Assembly: GCF_023715615.1 (NCBI RefSeq)
Contig: NZ_JAMBOM010000006.1
Location: forward strand, 62,001 to 126,000
DNA from: Sporosarcina aquimarina
GTDB taxonomy: Bacteria; Bacillota; Bacilli; Bacillales_A; Planococcaceae
DNA length: 64,000 nucleotides
Direction of reading: 5' to 3'
In this document: in pieces, positions 35,998 to 43,925 of the stretch
Position numbering within the stretch: the first letter of the stretch is position 1
Layout of the letters: every line of letters starts with the position of its first letter
Translations under genes and position numbers: made by a program
Notes under the pieces: model-generated
The model's input: the letters and a program-made list of their open reading frames with translations, nothing else
Database searches by the model: none
What the model was told of the DNA's origin: nothing

Positions 35998-37260
35998 ATG
36001 ATGAAAAAGTGGTTAATGGTAGTAGTCACAGCTTTGCTAGTCATGACGACATTTACTGCGGCATTTGCCGATAACACCTATACCAACGGAAATAAGAAAT
36101 CCAAGGGATATGATAAAGGAAACCAAAAATTTGCACTAGGTGCAGAGATGCTTATGAAAGATGAGAAGAAATTGCTGAAAGGTAAGCGGGTTGGGTTGAT
36201 CACCAATCCAACGGGGGTTGATCAAAATCTGAACAGTGTGGTCGATCTCTTGAACAATGATCCGGATATTCAGTTAGAAGCACTCTACGGTCCAGAGCAT
36301 GGTGTACGCGGGGATGCACAAGCTGGGCAATATGTGGATTATTATATCGATGAAGTCACTGGTTTGCCGGTTTATAGTTTGTATGGAAAAACTAGAAAAC
36401 CGACTCCTGAAATGCTTGAAAATATCGATGTTCTCGTGTTTGATATTCAAGATGTCGGAACTCGCTTCTATACGTATATCTACACGATGGCTCTAGCAAT
36501 GGAAGCAGCGCAAGAAAAAGGAATTCCGTTCATTGTATTGGATCGTCCGAATCCTTTAGGCGGTAAAAAAGTGGAAGGACCAGTCCTAGATCCAAAGTTT
36601 GCGTCATTTGTTGGACAGTATGCGATTCCACTACGCCACGGAATGACCGTAGGAGAACTAGCGAGGCTGTTTAACAAGGAGTTTGACATAGGAGCCGATT
36701 TAACAGTAGTGAAAATGAAAGGCTGGAAGCGAAACGATTATTTCGATGAAACAGGACTTCAGTTTGTCATGCCTTCTCCTAACATGCCAACACTGGAAAC
36801 TGCACTCGCTTATCCAGGTGCAGCGCTTATCGAAGGGACGAATGTTTCAGAAGGACGCGGAACGACAAAGCCATTTGAGCTAATTGGTGCTCCGTTCATC
36901 AGCAGTCCAGAACTGGTCACTCGGTTAAACCAACTGGATCTTCCAGGAGTGACATTCCGAGCTGCTTCGTTTACCCCTACGTTTTCAAAGCATAGCGGTA
37001 AGCTTTCTCATGGGGTTCAAATTCATATTACAGATCGAAATGAGTATGAGCCGGTTGAAACGGGTCTTCATATTGTGAAAACGTTAAAAGATCTTTATCC
37101 TGAACAAGTTCAACTCACGCCTTTCTTTGACAATCTAATCGGAAACGGATGGATACGACCGGCCATTGAAGATGGAATGACGGTAAAAGAAATGGAATCG
37201 CGTTGGAAAAAAGATTTGAAAGAATTCGAGAAAGTACGGAAGAAGTATTTGATGTACTAA
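35998..37260 (+). CDS. namZ: secreted exo-beta-N-acetylmuramidase, DUF1343 (NamZ)
   Basis: 420 residues with a signal peptide (MMKKWLMVVVTALLVMTTFT ...). DUF1343 signature: GKRVGLITNPTGVD, ALYGPEHGVRGDAQAGQYVD (with conserved Glu and His), VFDIQDVGTRFYTYIYT and DRPNPLGG. Homologues cleave MurNAc from the non-reducing end of peptidoglycan chains and work together with NagZ and AmiE. The first two codons are both ATG; either start fits the GGGAGCGGG site. A terminator follows. No MurP transporter or MurQ etherase is encoded beside it. Confidence 0.92.
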   Translation: MMKKWLMVVVTALLVMTTFTAAFADNTYTNGNKKSKGYDKGNQKFALGAEMLMKDEKKLLKGKRVGLITNPTGVDQNLNSVVDLLNNDPDIQLEALYGPEHGVRGDAQAGQYVDYYIDEVTGLPVYSLYGKTRKPTPEMLENIDVLVFDIQDVGTRFYTYIYTMALAMEAAQEKGIPFIVLDRPNPLGGKKVEGPVLDPKFASFVGQYAIPLRHGMTVGELARLFNKEFDIGADLTVVKMKGWKRNDYFDETGLQFVMPSPNMPTLETALAYPGAALIEGTNVSEGRGTTKPFELIGAPFISSPELVTRLNQLDLPGVTFRAASFTPTFSKHSGKLSHGVQIHITDRNEYEPVETGLHIVKTLKDLYPEQVQLTPFFDNLIGNGWIRPAIEDGMTVKEMESRWKKDLKEFEKVRKKYLMY

Positions 37261-37363
37261 ATGGTCTAAGCTGTCCTTAAGATGGAACAACTTGTGTTCA
37301 AACAGCAAAAATATTTGTAATTTATTCAAAGTTACTTGAGTAGAATGAAACCTTATCTACTGT

Positions 37364-37408
37364 TGCCCTCACAGTGCGGTGATAAACCGTAACGGTGGGG
37401 GCATTTTT
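37364..37408 (+). terminator. rho-independent terminator
   Basis: TGCCC ... GGGCA outer stem with an inner GTGCGGT/ACCGTAAC part and TTTTT. Ends the cell-wall recycling operon. Confidence 0.65.
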
Positions 37409-37424
37409 GTGTGGAAAAGAGTTG

Positions 37425-37470
37425 TTGACAACACATAGATACATAGTTATACTAAGTGTAATAGTTAGTA
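37425..37470 (+). promoter_or_regulatory. pnuC promoter with candidate NrtR operator
   Basis: TTGACA (37425-37430), 17 bases, TATACT (37448-37453): a near-ideal sigma-A promoter. TACTAA and TTAGTA, separated by nine bases (37450-37470), form an inverted repeat overlapping the -10 box. Because an NrtR-type regulator is encoded two genes downstream, this is a good candidate for its operator. Confidence 0.65.
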
Positions 37471-37504
37471 ACAAAAACAAACTAAGTGAAGAGGAGTGAA
37501 GAAG

Positions 37505-38218
37505 ATGATTGAAAAGTTAAAAGGATATTTGGCAGAGTGGTCGGTTTTTGAAAAGGTGTGGATTTCGTTATTCACAGCAATTACGGTGTACCTCTATTTT
37601 GCATTTCAAGACACGCTTCTAGGGTTGATCAGTTCGATAGCTGGTATGTTGTGCGTAGTATTGGTTGCGAAAGGAAAGGTTTCAAATTATCTATTCGGTA
37701 TCGTGCAGACAGTCACTTATGGTTATATCGCTTTCGGATATGGCTTATATGGTGAAGCCATGTTGAACTGGTTATTTTACCTCCCAACGCAATTTATCGG
37801 GATTTGGATGTGGATGAATCACTTCAAGAAAAAAGAAGATTCTGAGCAAGGGGAAAACGTATATGTGAAGCGACTGACACGAAAAGGTTGGATACTCGTT
37901 GCCGGGTCCTTCGTGGTAGGGGCATTGGTATATGCAGAACTATTGACGGTGTTATCTGCACAGCAAGTTCGAATCGATAGTATGGCGGTCGTTCTTTCAG
38001 TAATCGCACAAATTTTAATGGTGCAGAGATATGCAGAACAATGGGTGATCTGGATTTTAGTGAATATCTTGACCATCACGCTATGGGTTATCACGTTAGT
38101 ACAGACAGGAGGGAACGATTGGAACATGGTCATCATGTGGACGGCGTTCCTAGTGAATTCTATATACGGTTATGTGAACTGGGTCAAATTATCGAAGGTA
38201 CAAAAAGCAGAAGACTGA
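37505..38218 (+). CDS. pnuC: nicotinamide riboside transporter PnuC
   Basis: 237 residues from ATG 37505 behind GAGGAGTG. Seven to eight transmembrane segments. PnuC pattern: GLISSIAGMLCVVLVAKGK, NYLFGIVQTVTYGYIAF, the LYGEAMLNWLFYLPTQFIG segment with the conserved W and Q, and the C-terminal WNMVIMWTAFLVNSIYGY. It imports nicotinamide riboside, which the next gene product (NadR) turns into NMN and NAD. Cotranscription with nadR (30-base gap) is likely. Confidence 0.9.
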   Translation: MIEKLKGYLAEWSVFEKVWISLFTAITVYLYFAFQDTLLGLISSIAGMLCVVLVAKGKVSNYLFGIVQTVTYGYIAFGYGLYGEAMLNWLFYLPTQFIGIWMWMNHFKKKEDSEQGENVYVKRLTRKGWILVAGSFVVGALVYAELLTVLSAQQVRIDSMAVVLSVIAQILMVQRYAEQWVIWILVNILTITLWVITLVQTGGNDWNMVIMWTAFLVNSIYGYVNWVKLSKVQKAED

Positions 38219-38248
38219 GCGTTTTGTTTATGAAGGGAGCAGATTAAA

Positions 38249-39301
38249 ATGGGAGAACCTAGAATGGAAGAGTTGACAGTTGGACACTACGGTGGGAAAT
38301 TCATTCCTTTTCATAAAGGTCATTTGTATGCGATTACGAAAGCGGCGGCTCAAGTGGATCAGCTGTTTGTAGTGGTTAGTTATGACGAGGATCGGGACAG
38401 GAAATTGTGTAAGGATGCGAGATTGGATTACATTGACTTCAAACAGCGGCAACAGTGGATTATGACTTCAACTAAAGGAATGCCGAACGTGAAAGTATTG
38501 GCGGTGGAAGACCCACCATGGGAGAGCGAAGAGCATATGTGGCTGGAAGGTGGACGGAGAATGATTGAAGCAATCCCGGAGCAAATCACTCATATCTTCA
38601 GTTCAGAAAGCGCATACGATCATTGGTTTAGACTTATCTATGGAGAAGATATTCAACATGTCGTCATTGATGAAGCACGCAGAATATTCCCAATCAGTGC
38701 AACGAAAATACGAAACGAAGGAGTATTTGCAAATTGGGATATGATTCCCGATGTAGCGAAGCCATACTACACTAAAAAAATTGCGATAGTCGGAGTTGAA
38801 TCATGCGGAAAATCCACATTAACACGTAACTTAGCTCAACTATTTGGCACTGAATATGTAGAAGAATACGGGCGTACGGTCAGCGAGGAAATCGGGGACG
38901 GAAGTTCGTTGCTGACTGAAGAGCACTACAAGGAAATCGTGTTTGGTCATAAGCATATGGAGTTTCAAAAGATCAAGAAAGCAAACAAGTTATTGTTCAT
39001 AGATAGCGAGGCGGTAGTGTCCCAGTATTACGCTAAAATGTATCTTGGTCAGGAGCTGGACTTTATAGAAGGGGTCATCCAGTCTCAGGATTATGATTTG
39101 TACCTATTCCTTGAACCCGATGTAAAGTGGGTGGCTGACGGATTCCGAACGTTCAATGATCCCGAAGTACGGGAAAAGACAAATAGAGTTTTGAAGGAAA
39201 TGTTTGATGAGCGGGAAATCCAATACGCATCGATTAGCGGTAACTATGAGGAGCGGCTTGACAAATCCATCGAACAGATCACCAAACTCATGACGAACTA
39301 A
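38249..39301 (+). CDS. nadR: bifunctional NMN adenylyltransferase/ribosylnicotinamide kinase
   Basis: 350 residues. N-terminal nucleotidyltransferase: GGKFIPFHKGHLYAI with HKGH at 22-25 and ISATKIR at 149-155. C-terminal kinase: Walker A GVESCGKST at 182-190 and the RK-type DSEAVVSQYY block. It lacks the helix-turn-helix repressor domain of the Salmonella NadR, consistent with control by NrtR instead. It converts nicotinamide riboside to NMN and then NAD in the cytoplasm. ATG follows AAGGGAGC. A terminator is immediately downstream. Confidence 0.93.
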   Translation: MGEPRMEELTVGHYGGKFIPFHKGHLYAITKAAAQVDQLFVVVSYDEDRDRKLCKDARLDYIDFKQRQQWIMTSTKGMPNVKVLAVEDPPWESEEHMWLEGGRRMIEAIPEQITHIFSSESAYDHWFRLIYGEDIQHVVIDEARRIFPISATKIRNEGVFANWDMIPDVAKPYYTKKIAIVGVESCGKSTLTRNLAQLFGTEYVEEYGRTVSEEIGDGSSLLTEEHYKEIVFGHKHMEFQKIKKANKLLFIDSEAVVSQYYAKMYLGQELDFIEGVIQSQDYDLYLFLEPDVKWVADGFRTFNDPEVREKTNRVLKEMFDEREIQYASISGNYEERLDKSIEQITKLMTN

Positions 39302-39305
39302 CAAA

Positions 39306-39334
39306 AGAAGGGTGCTGTGTGACCCTTCTTTTTT
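39306..39334 (+). terminator. rho-independent terminator
   Basis: AGAAGGGT and ACCCTTCT stem with TTTTTT at the end of nadR. The regulator gene downstream therefore needs its own promoter. Confidence 0.85.
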
Positions 39335-39437
39335 GTGTGTATGAAGAAGACTCGAATACTGAGCGCCTGGACTTGTCATATGAAACGGATAGTATTAAAA
39401 TGCGACTAAGTCATGTATTTGAAAGGGGAAGAAGGCA

Positions 39438-40355
39438 ATGGAAGAGCAGTACTTGCAGAACCTCAGTGAAAAGGAATTTATCGAGCAGTATCAAAAGACG
39501 GAAAAGGATAAATATGAAAAACCATCCATCACGACAGATATGGTTATTTTTACAGTAGATACAGAACAGGTTTTGGACAAGAGAAAAAAAGCAGGGAAAG
39601 AACTTCAGTTATTACTGATCCAGCGTGGAGGACATCCGTATAAAGGAGACTGGGCGTTAGCGGGTGGTTTCATGGGGATTGACGAAGACGTCGATACCGC
39701 TGTCCAGAGAGAATTGAAAGAAGAAACTGGAGTCAATGGAATTTACGCGGAACAATTGTATACGTGGAGTGCAGTGGACCGGGATCCTCGAATGAGGATT
39801 GTGAGTGTCAGTTACTTGGCATTGGTCGACCAAGGAAAGCTACCGGCGCTACGGGCAGGGGACGATGCGGACGATGTAAGATGGTTCACCGTAAAAGATA
39901 ACGTAGTAGAATCACGTGATGAAGAGATTGGTAGTACAATCCAGCGGACCGAAGAAATTGAGCTAGAGCTAACATCTGGAGAAATTTCCGTTTCGGCAAC
40001 GATTGAAAAAATTACAGTGACAGAAGGGACAAATACTAAAACGACAGTGAAAATTAAGAAGCAGGATGGAATTGCTTTTGACCATGCGGAAATTATTTTA
40101 TATTCGCTCGATCGTTTACGGGGGAAAGTAAATTACACCAATATCGCATTCAATCTAGTGAGCGAAGAGTTTACTTTGCCCGACTTACAGCAGGTTTATG
40201 AAGTGATTTTGGGAAGACCTTTAAACAAAGTGCAGTTCCGCCGCCATGTGGAAGATATGGTGTTAGATACAGGAAAAGAAATCAAAACAGGTGCTTACCG
40301 ACCTTCGAAGCTTTATAGATATAATGCGGGGTGGATTCATGACCAATGGAAATAG
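39438..40355 (+). CDS. nrtR: Nudix-type NAD regulator NrtR
   Basis: 305 residues. Nudix box GX5EX7REUXEEXGU is complete (residues 77-99: GFMGIDE ... RELKEETGV), so ADP-ribose binding, possibly hydrolysis, is expected. The C-terminal part (about 200-305) is a winged-helix domain of the NrtR type with LRGKVNYTNIAFNLVSEEF and FTLPDLQQVYEVILG. NrtR represses NAD synthesis and uptake genes until ADP-ribose rises. The gene follows nadR; targets probably include the pnuC promoter. ATG after AGGGGAAGAAGG. Confidence 0.88.
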   Translation: MEEQYLQNLSEKEFIEQYQKTEKDKYEKPSITTDMVIFTVDTEQVLDKRKKAGKELQLLLIQRGGHPYKGDWALAGGFMGIDEDVDTAVQRELKEETGVNGIYAEQLYTWSAVDRDPRMRIVSVSYLALVDQGKLPALRAGDDADDVRWFTVKDNVVESRDEEIGSTIQRTEEIELELTSGEISVSATIEKITVTEGTNTKTTVKIKKQDGIAFDHAEIILYSLDRLRGKVNYTNIAFNLVSEEFTLPDLQQVYEVILGRPLNKVQFRRHVEDMVLDTGKEIKTGAYRPSKLYRYNAGWIHDQWK

Positions 40356-40488
40356 GGGAGTTGGCGTAGAATGATGCCTGAAATAATTTCTATTTTTACT
40401 ACAAGCTAGTTCTGCCATCAAAAGTCTGTTTAGCCAACTCAAACTACCGAAATTTGAGTAGTTAAATTGAAAGTGAGGAGTCCTCAAA

Positions 40489-40815
40489 ATGAAGCGACTA
40501 AAAACAATAGAAGAGTGGCGGATGCTACTAGAGAAATCTGATGAACAACCGTTTCTTCTATTTAAATTGAGCATGACGAGTTTAAGCAGTGTGACCGCCA
40601 AAAAGGAAATGGAGTCTCTCGTGACGGATATTCCGAGATATGTGGTCATTTCACAGCTTGATAAGAAAGTATCGAATGCGGTGGAATTAGATACAAGTGT
40701 TAAACACGAAACACCACAACTGCTCATTATCAAAGGCAAAAAAGCCATCTGGCAGGCAACCCGTTACCAAATCAATCAATCAGTTGTGTTGGATGCAATT
40801 GCAACCTATGTATAA
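40489..40815 (+). CDS. YtxJ-like (DUF2847) protein lacking the redox cysteine
   Basis: 108 residues, thioredoxin-like. YtxJ proteins of bacillithiol-producing Bacillales have a CPxS-type motif after LLLFKHSTT; here the equivalent is LLFKLSMTSLSSVTA, with no cysteine at all in the protein. The rest fits: VSNAVELDTSVKHETPQLLI and AIWQATRYQIN. It may have lost redox activity and serve as a structural or regulatory paralogue. ATG follows AAGTGAGGAG. Alone on its transcript, closed by a bidirectional terminator. Confidence 0.72.
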   Translation: MKRLKTIEEWRMLLEKSDEQPFLLFKLSMTSLSSVTAKKEMESLVTDIPRYVVISQLDKKVSNAVELDTSVKHETPQLLIIKGKKAIWQATRYQINQSVVLDAIATYV

Positions 40816-40831
40816 CGAAGTCTGTTACTAG

Positions 40832-40886
40832 AAAAGGAGTGATCCTACAAGTCATTTTTGACTTTTAGGACCACTCCTTATTTTTT
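40832..40886. terminator. bidirectional terminator
   Basis: AAGGAGTGATCCT and AGGACCACTCCTT pair with one mismatch, T run on the plus side and A run on the left; it serves the YtxJ-like gene and the convergent membrane protein gene. Confidence 0.8.
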
Positions 40887-41141
40887 ATTGAATTCATTGT
40901 AAAATGTATCGTCTTTTTTCTTTTCTATATACGTCCAAATAAGGTAGATAATTAGTGTGCATCCGAGTATGAGCAGGGAGGCATTAAAAACGAACTCAAA
41001 ATCCATATCTTTTACCGTTCTTTTGGCAACGCCTGCCTGATCAAGAATTTCATAACCTGTTTTTTGATAATCCATGAATAGAAAAGAAAGGATGATTCCT
41101 ATTGCACTCCCACTAACTAACGAAAGGATGAATTTCTTCAT
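40878..41141 (-). CDS. small membrane protein, unknown
   Basis: 87 residues, two transmembrane segments (FILSLVSGSAIGIILSFLFM and ASLLILGCTLIIYLIWTYI) joined by a polar loop, with a basic C-terminus. The N-terminal helix is preceded by MKK, so the N-terminus is probably inside. AGGAGGTG before the ATG supports translation. No family recognised. Confidence 0.6.
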   Translation of the reverse strand: MKKFILSLVSGSAIGIILSFLFMDYQKTGYEILDQAGVAKRTVKDMDFEFVFNASLLILGCTLIIYLIWTYIEKKKDDTFYNEFNKK

Positions 41142-41348
41142 AGTAAATGCACCTCCTATAGCTAGTATATCTTATTTCCTTTTAATTGTGTGAAAAGTTG
41201 GAAAATATTTTCTGTGGAGTTTTGCTTTAATAGAAATATAATGGCTTCTATAGAACAAGGTCATGATTATAGGGATATTTAGAGTGACGATTGAATGGGG
41301 TGAAAGGAACAGTCTTTCTGGTTTGAAAGGAAGCACGAGCTTATTCTT

Positions 41349-41900
41349 TTAAGATTTACTAGTTGTACGGTTAGGGCGTGGCCAGATGAAATAGCTGACT
41401 GATATGAGAAGGTCAATAACTAAAATAATCGTCCAAAGACGTAGCGTGTTATCGAACTCATGTGTTCGCTCAGGTGCATCGATATACCATTTTACAAACA
41501 AGATCATGGGAGCCCCAATGGCGAAAGCGAAGACGTGGCGAAGCGAACCTTTCATAGAATGGATGGCATGTGGATATCCTGTTCTTCGAATTGGTTTGGG
41601 CCCTTTTTTTGTTACGTAATATTGAAATCGTTCGTCTGCCCATTGGATCATACTTTTTCCGAATGCCAGGGAAATACCGATGTAAAGCGGTGCGATGGAG
41701 TGTGCAACTGTGGCTGTCGCTCCCTGGTAAAGGTCGATTGCTGTGACCAATAACAAAATCACATCGATCAAAGGAACTAGAGCAAGAATAAAAAGACCAA
41801 GCTGTTTTTGTTTGAACACATATCGGATAGTGAGGCCGAGGGCGATGACGGCCCAAAAGCTAATTTCACAAGCTATGATTAGATATGCAACAAAATTCAT
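41349..41900 (-). CDS. integral membrane protein, unknown (YmcC-like?)
   Basis: 183 residues from ATG 41900 (TAGGAGGTTC upstream); the longer frame to 41966 is not needed. Five to six transmembrane segments: FVAYLIIACEISFWAVIALG, LGLFILALVPLIDVILLLV, and others towards the C-terminus; basic tail RPNRTTSKS. It recalls the YmcC group of Bacillus, from memory only. It is divergent from the TetR regulator at 41997, with 96 bases between, so it may be controlled by it. Confidence 0.6.
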   Translation of the reverse strand: MNFVAYLIIACEISFWAVIALGLTIRYVFKQKQLGLFILALVPLIDVILLLVTAIDLYQGATATVAHSIAPLYIGISLAFGKSMIQWADERFQYYVTKKGPKPIRRTGYPHAIHSMKGSLRHVFAFAIGAPMILFVKWYIDAPERTHEFDNTLRLWTIILVIDLLISVSYFIWPRPNRTTSKS

Positions 41901-41996
41901 GAAGAACCTCCTAATTAGCACAGCTGTATTAAAACGAAGTATACAGGAGAATTCTTTGTAGTACAACTGTTTTATTTAACTATGCTAAACTAAGAT

Positions 41997-42581
41997 ATGC
42001 CTAAAATTGTGAATCATGATGAACGAAAAAATACAATTGCAGAAGCTATGTGGCGAGTGATTTTGGATAAAGGGATGGAAGGAGCGACAGTAAGAAATAT
42101 AGCGGAAGAAGCGGGACTATCATTAGGAGCGCTTCGTTATTACTTTAAAACCCAGGATGACTTGCTAGTATATGCGATGGATTTAGTTCGAGAACGAGCA
42201 AAAAAACGAATTGAAAAGATTTTACTGCAATCACTTTCTCCCAAAGAGTTGGTTATTGCAATGATTTTGGAGATTGTACCTGTTAATACGGATACTCGTA
42301 TTGAGATGGAAGTATGGTTTGCATTCATCGCCTATGTCAAACATCGAAGTGATACGATTGACGTTCCGGATGATCAAATTTTAGAAATGACGGAACGATT
42401 GCTCGGATTTCTGCAGGACCAGCAGTTGCTGAAATCTACGTGTCAGATGGAGATGGAAATCGAGCGGTTATATGGGCTAATTGACGGAATCGCCATCCAC
42501 GCCGTCTTAAATCCGGAACGACTAGATTCGGAGCGTATTCGAAAAACAATCATCTATCATATCGATTCAATTTGTCGTTAA
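41997..42581 (+). CDS. TetR/AcrR-family regulator
   Basis: 194 residues. The N-terminal DNA-binding domain is textbook: GATVRNIAEEAGLSLGALRY, then YFKTQDDLLVYAM. The ligand domain (residues 60-194) is divergent. A TATGCT -10-like box ends about ten bases before the ATG and there is no ribosome binding site, so the mRNA may be leaderless. The divergent membrane protein gene (41349-41900) is the obvious candidate target. Confidence 0.85.
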   Translation: MPKIVNHDERKNTIAEAMWRVILDKGMEGATVRNIAEEAGLSLGALRYYFKTQDDLLVYAMDLVRERAKKRIEKILLQSLSPKELVIAMILEIVPVNTDTRIEMEVWFAFIAYVKHRSDTIDVPDDQILEMTERLLGFLQDQQLLKSTCQMEMEIERLYGLIDGIAIHAVLNPERLDSERIRKTIIYHIDSICR

Positions 42582-42612
42582 GTAACCATTTGCTTCTTGC
42601 ATCATCTAACAT

Positions 42613-42663
42613 ATAAAAAGGAACGACAATTGCTCGTGCACGAGCAATTGTCGTTCCATTTTT
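42613..42663. terminator. perfect bidirectional terminator
   Basis: GGAACGACAATTGCTCG and its exact complement flank a four-base TGCA loop, with AAAAA before and TTTTT after. It separates tetR from the convergent M20 operon. Confidence 0.92.
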
Positions 42664-42665
42664 AA

Positions 42666-43886
42666 TTAACTCTGACCTTTCAACCAATCCATTGCAACCT
42701 GTGCATGTAATGCAGCACCATATTTAAAGATATCTTCATCTTGAATCATTTTTGGATTGTGAACGGGTGCTTCTCCTTCTTTACCCGTCCCTAAAATAAC
42801 AAATGCAGACGGAACATTTTGAGAAATATATGAAAAGTCTTCAGAACCATTGATGGCTCCTAAGTCCACCATGTTTTCTGATCCCATTACGGTTTCCAAT
42901 GAATCACTGATTTGATCGACAAAGGTAGGATCGTTATATGTTGTAGGTGTATGGAATTCAGTAATTGTATACTCTCCACGCCATGCTTTCACGACGTGGT
43001 CAATCATTTCTGGGATCCTTTCGCACAAATGATCACGTGTGGCTTGGTCGAAACTACGCATGTTTCCACTTAATACAGCTCTTTCAGGAATGACATTGGT
43101 TACAGTACCGCCACTCATCGAACCAACGGAAAACGTCACATTCTGTTTCGGATCCGATTCGCGAGTCATGAGCAGATTCAAGCTTGTATACAGCTGGTTC
43201 ATAATCATATTGGCGTCAATTGTCTTATGCGGCTGAGAACTATGACCGCCATAGCCTTTAATATCAACAATGTACGAATCCATTGCTTGAGTGATTGTAC
43301 CCTTCGTAACAGATAGGGTGCCGGCTTCCTGATCGGGCATGATGTGAATTCCGAACGCTGCATCCACTTTCGGATTTTCAAGAGCGCCGTCGTCAATCAT
43401 TAGCTTTGAACCGTATCCCCATTCTTCACCAGGCTGGAAAAATAATTTCACTGTCCCTTGAAGTTCAGCTTCCTGGTCTTTCAAAATCTGAGCAGCACCA
43501 AGCAGCATCGCAACGTGGGAATCGTGTCCACAAGCATGCATAAGGCCTGGTTTTGTTGACTTGAACTCTGATTCGACCTCTTCCTCAATAGGTAATGCAT
43601 CCATATCTGCACGTAGTAGAATACAAGGAGATCCTGAACCAATTGTTGCAATCACTCCTGTACAATTCGCTTGCTCTGCAAAACCAGCACGTGCATACTT
43701 CTTTCGGACTTCATCGGGAACTTTTCCACATGGCTTGTGGTCAATCCCGATTTCGTCCAACCGTTGTTGAATGAAGCGTTGCGTATTAGGTAAGTCAAAT
43801 CCAAGTTCCGGATTTTGATGCAAATATCGTCTATCATGGATTATCTGTTCTTCATACCTCTTCATATTTTCTACCGTACTCGTCAT
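42666..43886 (-). CDS. M20-family amidohydrolase
   Basis: 406 residues. Metallo-amidohydrolase with HACGHDSHVAML (zinc-site), QPGEEWGYG and the dimerisation motif GYGGHSSQPH. ATG 43886 follows AAGGGAGATG. It is third in the operon M20 - YfcC - M20 (gap 39 bases after YfcC). Together with the other hydrolase it may handle different acyl-amino acids, or one may act on a dipeptide (inference). Cytoplasmic. Its stop is nearly next to a bidirectional terminator. Confidence 0.88.
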   Translation of the reverse strand: MTSTVENMKRYEEQIIHDRRYLHQNPELGFDLPNTQRFIQQRLDEIGIDHKPCGKVPDEVRKKYARAGFAEQANCTGVIATIGSGSPCILLRADMDALPIEEEVESEFKSTKPGLMHACGHDSHVAMLLGAAQILKDQEAELQGTVKLFFQPGEEWGYGSKLMIDDGALENPKVDAAFGIHIMPDQEAGTLSVTKGTITQAMDSYIVDIKGYGGHSSQPHKTIDANMIMNQLYTSLNLLMTRESDPKQNVTFSVGSMSGGTVTNVIPERAVLSGNMRSFDQATRDHLCERIPEMIDHVVKAWRGEYTITEFHTPTTYNDPTFVDQISDSLETVMGSENMVDLGAINGSEDFSYISQNVPSAFVILGTGKEGEAPVHNPKMIQDEDIFKYGAALHAQVAMDWLKGQS

Positions 43887-43925
43887 GAAAACATCTCCCT
43901 TGTTTATGTACTAATGATTCCAATG

